Shown here in pieces: positions 34,493-45,473 of a stretch of 64,000 bases of DNA. The stretch is taken from assembly GCA_012295275.1 (NCBI GenBank), contig CM022673.1, positions 3,041,105-3,105,104 of the forward strand, written 5' to 3'. Position 1 is the stretch's first letter, and each line of letters opens with the position of its first letter. Under the pieces are notes generated by a model. The model was not told where the DNA came from. It searched no databases and saw nothing but the letters and a program-made list of their open reading frames with translations. Source of the stretch: Chrysomallon squamiferum (taxonomy: Eukaryota > Mollusca > Gastropoda > Neomphalida > Peltospiridae). The position numbers and the translations under genes are program-made.

Positions 34493-35647
34493 ATATAAAT
34501 AAAACATTGTTTGTGAGTACATTATTACTGAGTATGGGTTAAATATAATTTCATTTGAAACTAATATTCATTGAAAAACAAATAAAGAACTAGAAAAAGA
34601 TTTTAATTAACTGATTTATTTATTTATATATTTATTGATTGATTTATTTAATATTTCAATAAGAACTGAGAAAGAAAATCTTTTCGTACCTCACTTTCTT
34701 CAAAAACAGTTAACTAAAGTACAATATTTTTCCTCCCTGCTATCATTACGAAAATCACTTACAATAACATTTACTTACTCTTGCCTCATTTACTCATTCT
34801 TTATTTCATTTTATCATTCATTCATTCATTTGCATACATTTATTTATACGCCATTAATTTCTTTTATCGTTCAGTATAGTTAATTTCGTTTGCGACAACT
34901 CAGTATAGCAGACGATATGTCACTGTGATTTGAATAGGCGCTATCTCGTATTACTCAGCTTGTTCATACTTCTAGCTATATTAACTTGAAACGTATTTAA
35001 TAACAAGAAACACAAAACAGTCGTGCAAGCGAAGAGTCGCATACCGAAATACAGTCTTTGTTTGTGAATGTCGTTGATATATCAGTTTGACTTGATAAAC
35101 TTGTACATGCATGCCTATTCAAAGTAAAAGGCTTATACACAGAGTAACTTGAAATGCGTCGATACTAGGATAATTATGGACGTCATTATTTGTTTGTTTG
35201 TTTGTTTGTTTGTTTGTTATTTATTATTATTATTATTATTATTTTTTTTTTTGTGTGTATGTGTTTATGAGAGAGATCCGTTTTATTTCAATGTTCATCT
35301 TATTATTATTTATTATATTGTTTTTTTCGCTAAATTGTTTTAGCAAAACGATAAAGAAGATTCATTTAGCAGTGTTTAATAATTTAATGTGGTAATTTGA
35401 AAAGGTTAAAATAAATTAGATGAAATGAATTGTTAGAGCAACATAAGTGAATAAATATAAAAATAAATAAATATGGATTTCTTAAATTGTATTTCTCGTT
35501 TGTAAAAAAAAGAAAAGAAAAGAAAAAAGACATCAATAAACAAATTGTTTTACTCCACTAAGAAACGTTTGTATTAAAATAAAAAATTAAAAGCCCAGTA
35601 AGCAGAAATTCATCGTTAATTTTGTGTGTGTCATATCCATATCATGT
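33796..35647. other. Gene-free AT-rich region
   Basis: Includes a poly-T of about 32 bp at 34341-34372, TTTA and ATT repeats at 34435-34490, TTTG repeats at 35190-35217 and ATT to 35244. Scattered frames have no motifs. Confidence 0.7.
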
Positions 35648-35874
35648 GTAACTAGACTGTTTTTGAAATCAGGCAAAAATACTTAATCGTCGAGCGAAGC
35701 GGGGCAAAATAAAAAAAATAAAATACATAAAATAAAATAAAATAAAATAAAATAAAATAATATTTTATAATTATTAAAAAAAAATCTTTGTATAAAATAA
35801 ATAAATAGCTAAATAAATGAATAAATAAATCTTCAATTTCGATATGAGGTATTTGCCTCAATGGAGTTATGGCC
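35648..35874. mobile_element. MITE-like inverted-repeat element, copy B
   Basis: Shares AACTAGACTGTTTTTGAAAT, AAATCTTTGTATAAAAT, CAATTTCGATATGAGG and the terminal AGTTATGGCC (reverse complement GGCCATAACT) with copy A at 25946-26162. The centre is filled by AAAAT and AAAT simple repeats. The left terminus is slightly eroded. Confidence 0.55.
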
Positions 35875-36849
35875 ATGACATCTGCAGATTCGGGTACGCA
35901 TATAAACATCGCTATAATGTCGTAAGATAATTATTATTTATTTATTTATTTATTTATTTTTTTTTTTTTAAAATATGTGCTTACTTTTTCTTTTGTCACA
36001 TTTTCCCTTTCTTTATTTAATAAATAACTTTCTGATTTCTTCGAGTGATTAAAAAGAAACGAGTTTCCTCCCTTGAACTATTTGCTTGCTGCTGTCGAAA
36101 AAAAAATGTAATGTAAAGATAATGAAAATTGATTAATTAATAAAGTTTTTATCTGTTCGCAAGGATAAACCTGATACCGTTAGGATAATAACAATTTACA
36201 AACATATTATCCGTTCTTCTGCAATTTTTTCTTGTCCGATGCGCTATATAGGCCTACATGTACTTCCGTCACAAGAACCAGTCAATAAGAGATTAAAAAT
36301 AACAATATCATTACTAAAATTTAAGTTTAAATGAAGCACTTTTTAAAATATAAAAATTCTGCTTGTTTGTATCTGAAGTTATTAGATTAATAACGTTAGC
36401 TTAAAAAAAAGGTCATCGTTAAAGGCATACAAAAGCAAACTTTTCTCAGCGGCAAATTCAAAGTTGTAACAGTTTCGTAAATCAAAATAAGTAAAAGTTT
36501 ATGTTTTGTATTTAAAACGTTAAACGTAAAGTGAATGGATTACATGATTAATAAAAATTAACATTTACATCTCATGTTTCTAACACTTTTATATTAAAAA
36601 CGAAACAAAATTTGAAAGTTTATTTCTTTATTAGTGATTATTTTTACAGATAAAATATAATTTTCTCCCATTATTCCTTGTATTTGCAATAACTGTTGAA
36701 ATATTTATTATTATTATTATTATCTAATTTTTCCCAGTGAAAATATAAAGTAACCAACTTTATCATGAAATATTATGGACCTAAGATCTGTAAAATATTT
36801 ATATATATAAAACAACCAGTATTACAGTATTAATTTCCTACTTTTACAG
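35875..36849. other. Region upstream of the LITAF-like gene
   Basis: No coding sequence recognised. It contains TTTA repeats (35935-35960) and AT-rich DNA. The promoter and a 5' UTR exon should lie in or beyond this stretch, since a 3' splice site (CTTTTACAG) sits at 36848-36849, but no upstream exon could be delimited. Confidence 0.55.
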
Positions 36850-36876
36850 AATCATTATAACACTGACAACAACATT

Positions 36877-38510
36877 ATGAGCAACAACAGTAAGAGCAGT
36901 AGCAGTAAGGGCAAAAAACAGGATAAGAAAAAGGATACTGAGGACAGTCAAGCAGAAAGTGAAAGCCCTAACACTGATACCCAGCCTCCGAGTGATGCAA
37001 ATAATGACAAAGAAGAGAAAAAACCGATGCTGGATGATGGTTTGTTTCGTTAAAGAGGATGTCTGTTCAGAATTGTTCAGAATTAAATAATTTAAGACGT
37101 TATATCCTAAAAGCTGCTGAGAATGTAAAAAATTCATTGTTTATCAGAATTAAATGATTAAAGAAGATATCTTTTGAAATTTGCTCAGAACTAAATAGGT
37201 TATCTATTGAGATTAAGTCATATTAAGTAGTTAAGAAAATTATTTGTCCAGATTTTTAAAAAAAGTTAATTGTTCAAAACTGCTTGAAAGTAAATAAGCA
37301 AGAATGTTACTTTGTTCAGATTTGGTCAAAATTAAATATATGACTAATTATTTTGTTGTTCAGTTGCTTAGAATTAAAGATGTTAGTTTTTGATGTGCAA
37401 AAGGTATTGACAAAAATGTTAAATGTCAAAATTTGAATAACCAAGACTATCTGGTTAGATTTGTAAAAGCATTTAAATCAGGTTTTCTTTACACTTTCCT
37501 GCAACTATTACATTTCTTAGTTCTGACAAAATTAAGAGAAGTCATTGTAAAATGTACAACTGAATATTTATTATATAAAATTGCTGCTTTACTTGTATTT
37601 ATTGAAAGATATGGTAATTACTGTAATACATCTGCAAAAAATTGACACTTTGAATGTTGGATAATCAAAAACGATGATTCAGAAAACACATTATGGAAAA
37701 TAGATTATTTTTTGGAAACAGGATTATTAATAAAATTTAAATGCTTTTGATGTGACATACACACAAAAATAACAATAAATAATTAAATAATTAAAATTAT
37801 AAATATATTGAAATCAAATCAAATAAGAAACATGTTTACTTCTTTTTTTTTACTTGTTGTATTGCAGAAGCATTTCCATTGTCTAGATTCAGTAATTTCA
37901 ATCTAGAAACCATTGTTTTGTTTGTTTGATAATAAGATTTTTATATTTACAATTTATTATTATTATTTTTCTTTTGATGGCCAGGAGTAATTTTCTTTTT
38001 TATTGATAAACAGTTGTAGATGCTAAATTTGTGATTGCTGACATTAAATCATCATTTATTTTCTTACTATTATCTTTTTTTTTTTTTTTAAACTGACAGA
38101 AAAACATGCACATGTTACTATTGTGATGAAGTCATTTTCGGACACTCCTGTAACAGTTCAGTGTAATAAATGTTTAAAGGAAGTCAAAACAGTTCTTCGC
38201 TATGAGATCAGTTCTTTAAACTGGCTGGTTGCAGCTTTTCTCTGCTTGTTTGGGTATGTACAGCAAAACAACTGTTGTTCACATTTATTTAAAAACAGAA
38301 TGTTTATCAATTTTTAATTTTCTCATTTTTTTTTTGATTTCTTTCTAGGTTTATGTCTTCTTTTTTTTTTTTCCATAAATATTATTATCATTATTGTTAT
38401 TACTACTACTACTACTACTACTACTGGTATTTATTTTATTTTATTTTATTTTATTTTTATTTTTATTTTTATTTTTATCTTATTTTATTTTATTTTATTT
38501 TATTTTATTT

Positions 38511-38557
<47 letters not shown>

Positions 38558-38886
38558 TTTAATTTAATTTTATTTTATTTTATTTTATTTTATTTTATTT
38601 TATTATATTTTATTTTTAATTTATTTTTATTTAATTTAATTTTATTATATTTTATTTTATTTTATTTCAGTTTTAATTTAATTTTTTATTTTATTTTATT
38701 AGTAATGTGTAAATAATTATTATTACTTCTTAGGATGATGATCTTTTTTTTCTTCATATATCTTTCGTGACTTTCAGTTTATGGCCGTGTCTTCCGATCC
38801 CTTTCTGCATGAAATCGCTGATGGACGTCAACCATCACTGCCCCACCTGCAACCAGCTGCTGGGTACCTACCATCATCTACACTGA
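36877..38886 (+). CDS. LITAF-domain (SIMPLE-like) membrane protein
   Basis: Coding exons are 36877-37039, 38100-38253 and 38778-38886 (426 nt, 141 aa; intron phases 1 and 2; all GT-AG). The LITAF domain occupies about residues 60-137: the first zinc-binding pair in VQCNKC (Cys76/Cys79), a hydrophobic segment about 95-117 that in this family inserts into the cytoplasmic leaflet without crossing the membrane, and the second pair in HHCPTC (Cys127/Cys130), followed by LLGTY. LITAF proteins sit on late endosomes and lysosomes and act in endosomal sorting; several invertebrate members respond to immune challenge. The N-terminal 54 residues are very hydrophilic, rich in Ser, Lys, Asp and Glu, and lack the PPxY and P(S/T)AP motifs common in vertebrate LITAF. 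The frame continues upstream of the ATG to the acceptor at 36849, so a longer N-terminus is possible. Length is usual for the family. Confidence 0.9.
38400..38720. repeat. (TTTTA)n and poly-T tract in LITAF-like intron 2
   Basis: ACT triplets, then TTTTA pentanucleotides with variants, a poly-T of about 40 bp (38514-38555), and more TTTTA. It fills most of the second coding intron. Pentanucleotide tracts are rare elsewhere in the window except at 45365-45435. Confidence 0.93.
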
Positions 38887-39817
38887 CAACTCCAACCACG
38901 CGAACAACCACACTCAAGTCTGCCTTTGAGAAATAAAAAAGTATTTAAAAAAAAAAAATAAAATAAAAAAAAAAATAAAATAAAAAAAGAAAAATTGAAA
39001 ATAAAATAAGACAAAAAAGTGGAACAAAAAAGTTTAAGTGTCAGCCTACATATTATAAATGATGTTATACAGGAATTTTTTTTTGCTGTGTAGAAATTGA
39101 AATTTGGTTTGTTTAGTGTGTTTATGTTTATGGTCTTTTTGTTGTTGTATTTTTTTTTTTATTATTTTTTTTTGTAATGGATTTTAATGGATTAAGGAAT
39201 AGTTGTATTTGATTATAAGAGAAAAATGAATCATAATGTTCATTCAGCAGATAAAGAAAAACAGAAGTGAAGATATTCAGGCCAGCATAAAAATTTAAAC
39301 TAATGACTAAAATGTCAGTTGATAAACTTTAGGATTTTTTTTGTTGTTTTTGTTGTTTTGGGGGGTTTGGGGTTTTTTCTTGGGGAGTCATGTGATTGTT
39401 GAGGTTTTTGTAGGGGTTTGGTTGTTTTTATAAATTATTTTAAATATGTCAGTTTTTATAGTGAGGGATATTTGGCTTGGTACAAACAAGATTATACAGT
39501 GAGTGATCAATACAAAAATTAAATTCATATTTTTAATTTTTCAATGAAGGATTTTTGTGTGAAATGATTACCAAATCAGTTGTTGACATTTTCTCCACTA
39601 ATACTTTTGCCTTAAATCCAAAATTTCATTAATTAACAATGTGTTTAAAATATGAAATACTTCTGATAGCTTTTATAAAATGAAATGTATCAGTCAGTAT
39701 AGTTTTTTATATGTAAAACTATTTAGAAGAATTCAGTTTTCAAGTTTTTTATTTGTATAATATTGTATACATAGATATTGACATCAGCTGAAAGTACATT
39801 TACAAGTATCTAATGCA
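38887..39817 (+). other. 3' region of the LITAF-like gene
   Basis: An AATAAA at 38932-38937 lies 46 bp after the stop codon and could serve as a polyadenylation signal, although it runs into an A-rich repeat. Beyond it the sequence is T-rich and carries G-runs (39360-39365, 39369-39372, 39382-39385, 39413-39416). No coding frame. Confidence 0.5.
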
Positions 39818-40129
39818 TGTTAGTGTGGTTTAGTGATATTGTAATAATGAAATACATGTTAGCATGGTTTAGTGAAACTGTAAACATGAAATGCATGTTA
39901 GTATGGTTTAGTGATACTGTAATAATGAAATGCATGTTAATATGGTTTAGTGATATTGTAATAATGAAATGAATGTTAGTGTGGTTTAGTGATGTTGTAA
40001 AAATTAAATACATGTTAATATGGTTCAGTGATATTGTAAGAATGAAATGCATGTTAATATGGTTCAGTCATATTGTAAGCATGAAATGCATGATAGCATG
40101 GTTTAGTGATATTGTAATAATGAAATGAA
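39818..40129. repeat. 39-bp minisatellite, eight exact-length units
   Basis: Units starting TGTTA at 39818, 39857, 39896, 39935, 39974, 40013 and 40052, with a TGATA variant at 40091, lie exactly 39 bp apart with substitutions only. The core is ATGGTTTAGTGATATTGTAA. The minus strand stays open as a 13-residue repeat because 39 is divisible by three. No start, splice site or protein motif supports translation. Confidence 0.95.
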
Positions 40130-40780
40130 TGAAAGTATACTGTACTGCATGACATTTCAATCTACTAGTATAGTTTACTGAACATGTCTGTATTTGTAAT
40201 AATCACAATTTTTAGAAGTATTGTTATGAACATTACATTGCTGAATGTCATTTGTGTGACTGTATACATTGTAACAGAATAATAAAAATATCTGCAAAGG
40301 TGATGATACATTGTGAATTTTTGTTAAGCATTACGTTTTGAACATTTTCTAAGAAGTAGTGTACAATACCAGAAATACTTTTTGTTCTCTGTAATAATAT
40401 TAATTTTAAAACTGCATATTTATTATAATACATGCCAAATTTAGCTAAAGATATTTGCATATGTGTGTCATTCATGAATAAAAAAGAAAAAGGGATTCAC
40501 TTGCGTTTAAAATATTCTTGGTAGATTTACAGATGAAAACAATGATGGTCGTTATTTTAATTTTTGCTAATAAAAATAATATTTTGCATTTGTTTTTTGT
40601 TGCATTATCTCTGTATATGCATATATAATAAAACAGTTATTTTTGTTTTATGTGACCTTGTTGTAACAAGAATCCTATTTTTTTTTTTTTTTTTTTTTTT
40701 TGAAAGTGATATCACAGGCTTACTCTTAAGGAATTATCCTAACCAACCCTCATGTTGTAACAATATTCACATTTTTAAAA

Positions 40781-40811
<31 letters not shown>

Positions 40812-41053
40812 TTCTTATTGTTCAGACATATACAGGATATTTCTAACCTGAACAATGCATGCATTTTGTTGATTATTCTTTTATTCAACCTACCAATATT
40901 TTGACTAGTTTCTAGAAGGAAGGAAAGATATTAAACAACAAAAATAATGTTCTGAACCTTAAACAAATAATCACTATCGAATTTGTCATTAATAATTAGA
41001 TATGTCATTTGAAAATAGCAGTTTAGAACCTTTAAAATGCTATTTTTTATTTA

Positions 41054-41099
<46 letters not shown>

Positions 41100-41872
41100 T
41101 AGTTATGAGATATCAAGTTATTTTAACCATATAAACTAATCACACACAAGAATCCCTTGTACACACTTTCCTGTATATTTTTCAATGGTTACCATACCAG
41201 TCCTGTATAGTTTATTTATATCCAGTATTATCAATAATTGTTATCAGAATAGACTGAGGATCTTTTATTTTTTTCCTTCTTTGTAAAATTGGTTAATAGG
41301 AACCAAATATAACCAAAATATTAATTCTTGGGTGTTTTGGGGGTGTTTTTTCATTTGGATCAAAGTAAAAAAAAAAAAAAATGCAATGTCTACATGTGAA
41401 AAATAAATATGTACAGTTAAATGGATCCTACAGAACTGATGCCCCTAATTTTAACATCTACTAACTGCCAACCTTTTTTTTTTTTTTGTCATTCTTCTTT
41501 TGTTTTTTTGTCCCCCCTCTCATTTATCCTTAACCCATCAACAAAATAATCCATTAAAAATCCAAGGCACTGAAGTAAAAATAATAACTGCGATAATACT
41601 GAAAGAAAATGAAGAAAAGATAATGAAAATAAACTGAAGAGAAGATTTATTCATAAAAAATTAAAATATTTTTAATTTATTTCTATTTATTTTAAACGTA
41701 AAATGTTAGTAACTGCTCCGTGATAAAGTAGGTAAATGCATGAATCATGCAGCTGACCGAGTACTAAGTCTATCAAGAAATTCAGTAGATGGGGCATCAT
41801 CCCTGTTTTAATTAATACGGAGGATAAAATGTATTGTTTATGAAACAGTATTTGATTTAATTAATTCGTTAG
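40130..41872. other. Gene-free region after the 39-bp minisatellite
   Basis: AT-rich, with poly-T tracts near 40678-40700 and 40787-40813, an (AC)n tract at 41057-41097, and poly-A near 41368-41381. AATAAA sequences near 40480 and 40627 could be distal polyadenylation signals of the LITAF-like gene, but nothing confirms this. Confidence 0.6.
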
Positions 41873-42568
41873 AAAACAAGATCGAAATGGAAGAAAGACA
41901 TTTTGTTCAACGCTTATATTTACTACGAATTACACGACGTCAGTGAAGAAAAAATAAAATCAAAGGTTAATGACATTTTAATACTGGTGTATTCAGTTGT
42001 TTCAGGTATAACATTATTATTTTATTGTTCTTGTTGTTCAAAAAAGACCCCATCTATATTAGCATTTGGTCGCGAAGTTAACTCACGAAGAAACAAAACA
42101 ATAGTTTTTGAGAAAATATTATTTCTCGGAAGTTCTTATCTTACCCGTCTTCCGCTTTGTAACTTTTACGTCTGCGATGGTTAAACTTAATTCGTTTTAT
42201 CCGTCACAAACAGAGATGAAATCATTAGTTGTGAACCAAGCTGATTAACCTAATTCAGATCCATATAACCTATCTTGACCATAATTGCATTCAACAGACA
42301 AAGTTGTTCTTGGTTTTATCCTCTGTTAAATTGAAACTGGCTTTTTCGCACTTACCAGAATGCTATCTCGGAACAGTTAATATCAGGATATCGGCACTGT
42401 TTCCGCTCTAAGCTAATGTATAACTGAAGCGAAACAGAAAATGAATTTTAGTTATAGAAAGCCGTGTAATTAAGTGAAAACCACTCACATTTGATATTTA
42501 TTTTATGCAAAAAAATAAGAAATACTAGACAGAAGGCGAGGGGTGGGGGAAATCGAAATTTTGCAGAG

Positions 42569-42603
<35 letters not shown>

Positions 42604-43121
42604 ACCAACTAAAACAAATGTTGAATGATTTATTGACTCGAGGCATGAGATTCAAACTGTTCACAAACACTATTAAATACATTAAATCTTTATGGCCGAA
42701 TAGCCAACAATCCCCCCTCCAAAAAAAAAAAAATAATAAAAAACAGGACCCCCCCCCAAAATAATAATAATTATAATAATAAAGATAATAATATTTTTAC
42801 AGCGTCCATACTAAGTTCAACTCTCTTTTTTAAAAATTAGGCCGACAAGGTCGATTTTTGTGTAGAAAAAGCAGTTACCAGAGAACAATTTGTAAAGAAA
42901 TTCTTTGATTAATCCTTGCTCCCGAATCCACTAACTAATTTTTATAATAATAATAATAAAAGTAACAACAACAAAAATAACAATAATAATATTACCGATT
43001 TATTTATTTATTTATTTATTTATAAGAATTCAAATATAAGATAAACTTGACTTATATATACTTGTTTTTTTTTTATCTTGTTCTTTTTTCTTTGTTTCTT
43101 TCTGGAAAAATCTGGAAATTC

Positions 43122-43155
<34 letters not shown>

Positions 43156-43751
43156 TTGGCAGTATCATATCAATCAATCTGTCTGTTATCTATCAGTGTA
43201 TTCAGTTGTGACTAGTAAGTGATGGATTAAACGTCGAAGGTCAAAATCAAGATACAGTCAATACTGCATAGCTATCTTTAGTAAAATAAAACCAAGATTT
43301 ACAATCAGAAATAAAATGTCAATATTATTTACACAACGTTTTAATGGAAATGTTTCTTTGTTCACGTTTCGTTAATTTTTTTATTTTTAAAATATTTTCT
43401 TTCTTTCACTTTTTTTTTTTTCATCCTGTCAATAAATGAGATACAGACAAATAATTGTTATCCATGCATTACATATGTGTCTCAGTGTGGTAATTCAAAA
43501 TATTATGCTCGATTTAGCGTTGTTTGTGGAATCTTTTAACGGCAGCAGGTTTCAGTAATATTCTGTGTACTTTCCTCTCGAGTTATGTTATTTTTATTCA
43601 CCAGAATGTTTGTTGATTATCGCGTAACTTAGCACTGGAGTTAATGTTTTAGTTTCAGACCTAGAATCGGTAACATTTCTGCAATATTATTATTGCAACA
43701 ATATCTGGAAGTGACATTATTATTGTCATTGTTTTTACTGACATGAAAAAG

Positions 43752-43800
<49 letters not shown>

Positions 43801-44243
43801 TAATAATAATAATAATGTTGTTATTTGAATACACAGAAAATGTAATTCGCGTTGCGCCGCAACTCGTCATCCATAATATAAAATATTATTTTATGTTAAT
43901 CGATATCCACCCTGCAGACAGTCGATTTTTACCAGACGCGTGCAGTGAACAGTGAGAGGGTGCAGTGTCCATGGTGTAAGGTAAAAACAAAATATTTCTA
44001 GATCGTTTAAAAACTTTCTCTTTTACGAAATACAAAACTGTTAACGTAATGTAAAGTTTTATTATGTTTTCAAAAGCAGAGCTATTTTCTCAGTACAGAA
44101 TGTGTTTAAATGCAAACTTGTTTTTTTTCATTTTTATCTTTTACCTTTTTCGTTGTCTTTCATTTGTTATTTAGACACCTGATAACAGATGTTATAAAAA
44201 TGTGAAGGTATTTAAGACTATTTGAAAATAATTAGTTAACATG

Positions 44244-44301
<58 letters not shown>

Positions 44302-45261
44302 TAATTTATTTATTTTTCATTTTCTGATTTGTTATTTTTTATTTCCTTTTCTATATATATATCATAAATAAGATGATTAAATATGTTATCAGAATTTCAG
44401 GGTTTAAATATGTGTTAGTGCGTCCTTATGTATGTATATCTATGTAAGTACAGATTGTGGAACTCTTATTCGGAATTCCGAAATCCGAAACCTTTTCCGA
44501 GGTGCAAGAATAGTAATATCTTACAGTTTTCGGCCTTTTTAAAAATATTAAAATTATTATTTAAAAAATCCTGCAGACTGTCTGTGTAAACTGTGTGTGA
44601 AAAATAAATGGAATTCATATTTAGACGTAGATTCTATTCTCATGCTATCACCTTGTATTCAAAAATCCGAAAAATTTCGAAACCATGAAACACTTCCAAT
44701 CCCAAGCGTTTTGGATAAAGGATTCTCAACCCGTATATATGTGTGTGAAAAGTAACCTACATTTCAACGAGTGAGATAAAATGACTTATTATTAACTTAC
44801 CAGTATGAACAACGAATGGTTATCACAAGATTAACAATGTATTTAATTAAAGGGATCGTTTTCCCTTCCTTTGGGAATTCGGTCTAACCCACCTATTGTT
44901 TATATATCTAGGCTGTCATGTGTCATTCGGCATATGTATTGTTATAACGTGGTAGGTTTATTGTATGTGTGAAATAATAGACTGATTATACATGTTTTTC
45001 AGAAAGGAACGAAGTGTAATGTTTGTGACGTGTTTGAACTAGTTCTTATAACCGATGTCTCACTCTTTTCCAAATCTCATTAATTTATTTGATTTATCAT
45101 CGGCTAAGTTTGTTTTTTCCTTTCTTCAGGAAGTGCAGATAAACGATTCTTTATTGTTAACTGATACACATATAAAAGGAGAAAGTATTGATTGTTTGGA
45201 ACCGGAAGTAGCTCGATTGCATGTCGGAAGTTTTCGGAGTTTTCGAATTACGACGTTTTGA
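41873..45261 (+). CDS. Candidate multi-exon gene, unknown (weak model)
   Basis: Three exon-like pieces share phase 0 joins. Piece 1 (41873-41967, after a weak TTAG acceptor) encodes KKDILFNAYIYYELHDVSEE and neighbouring residues and ends AAAG|GTTAAT. Piece 2 (43918-43980, CCCTGCAG acceptor, GTAAAA donor) encodes 21 residues ending SERVQCPWCK. Piece 3 (45130-45261, TTCTTCAG acceptor) encodes 43 residues from EVQINDSLLLTD to a stop. A different piece (45003-45083, TTTTTCAG acceptor) would instead follow piece 2 with KGTKCNVCDVFE, giving two CxxC pairs. ILFNAYIYY faintly resembles box 1 of TIR domains, but the rest is missing. I do not recognise the gene, and chance is a real possibility. Confidence 0.25.
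42560..43160. other. Homopolymer-rich intergenic/intronic stretch
   Basis: Poly-A at about 42571-42601, short A and C runs (42720-42760), AAT repeats (42760-42790, 42945-42995), TTTA repeats (42998-43022) and poly-T at about 43122-43153. At 42918 GCTCCCGAATCCA begins a partial copy of the dispersed repeat seen at 46186 and 47190. Confidence 0.75.
43756..43816. repeat. (AAT)n microsatellite
   Basis: About 60 bp of AAT with one AAC interruption. Confidence 0.95.
44247..44300. repeat. (ATT)n microsatellite
   Basis: About 54 bp of ATT followed by AATT/TTTA repeats. Confidence 0.95.
44451..44733. mobile_element. Tigger-like MITE, 283 bp
   Basis: Bounded by TA on both sides. The left end is CAGATTGTGGAACTC and the reverse complement of the right end is CGGGTTGAGAATCC. 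Subterminal repeats of TTCGGAATTCCGAAATCCG and AATCCGAAAAATTTCG, and an end reading CCCAAGCGTTTTGGATAAAG then GATTCTCAACC, closely recall non-autonomous Tigger (pogo superfamily) elements of vertebrates whose ends begin CAGGTTGAG. No transposase frame is present. It lies in the putative intron of the weak gene model at 41873-45261. Confidence 0.65.
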
Positions 45262-45318
45262 AGAGAGGACCTACTTTCACAGCGTATATACATACACACA
45301 AACACAAAAACAAACACA

Positions 45319-45470
45319 ATAAATAAATAAATAAATAAATAAATTAATTAATTAATTAATTAATTAATTAAATTAAATTAAATTAAATTAAACTAAACTA
45401 AACTAAATTAAATTAAATTAAATTAAATTAAATTAAATGTAATGTAATGTAATGTAATAATAATAATAAT
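45319..45470. repeat. AAAT, AATT and AAATT simple repeats
   Basis: A succession of tetranucleotide and pentanucleotide repeats (AAAT, TTAA, AAATT, ACTAA, AATGT) ending in AAT and TA repeats. Confidence 0.93.
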
Positions 45471-45473
45471 ATA

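Noticed and set aside
39810-40052. Minus-strand frame with 13-residue repeats (SLNHTNMHF..)
   Set aside because: Product of the 39-bp minisatellite.
41903-42184. 93-codon frame with a membrane-like stretch (ILILVYSVVSGITLLFYC)
   Set aside because: No family match by eye, poor start context, and a better explanation as part of a spliced candidate exon or chance; kept only as part of the weak 41873-45261 model.
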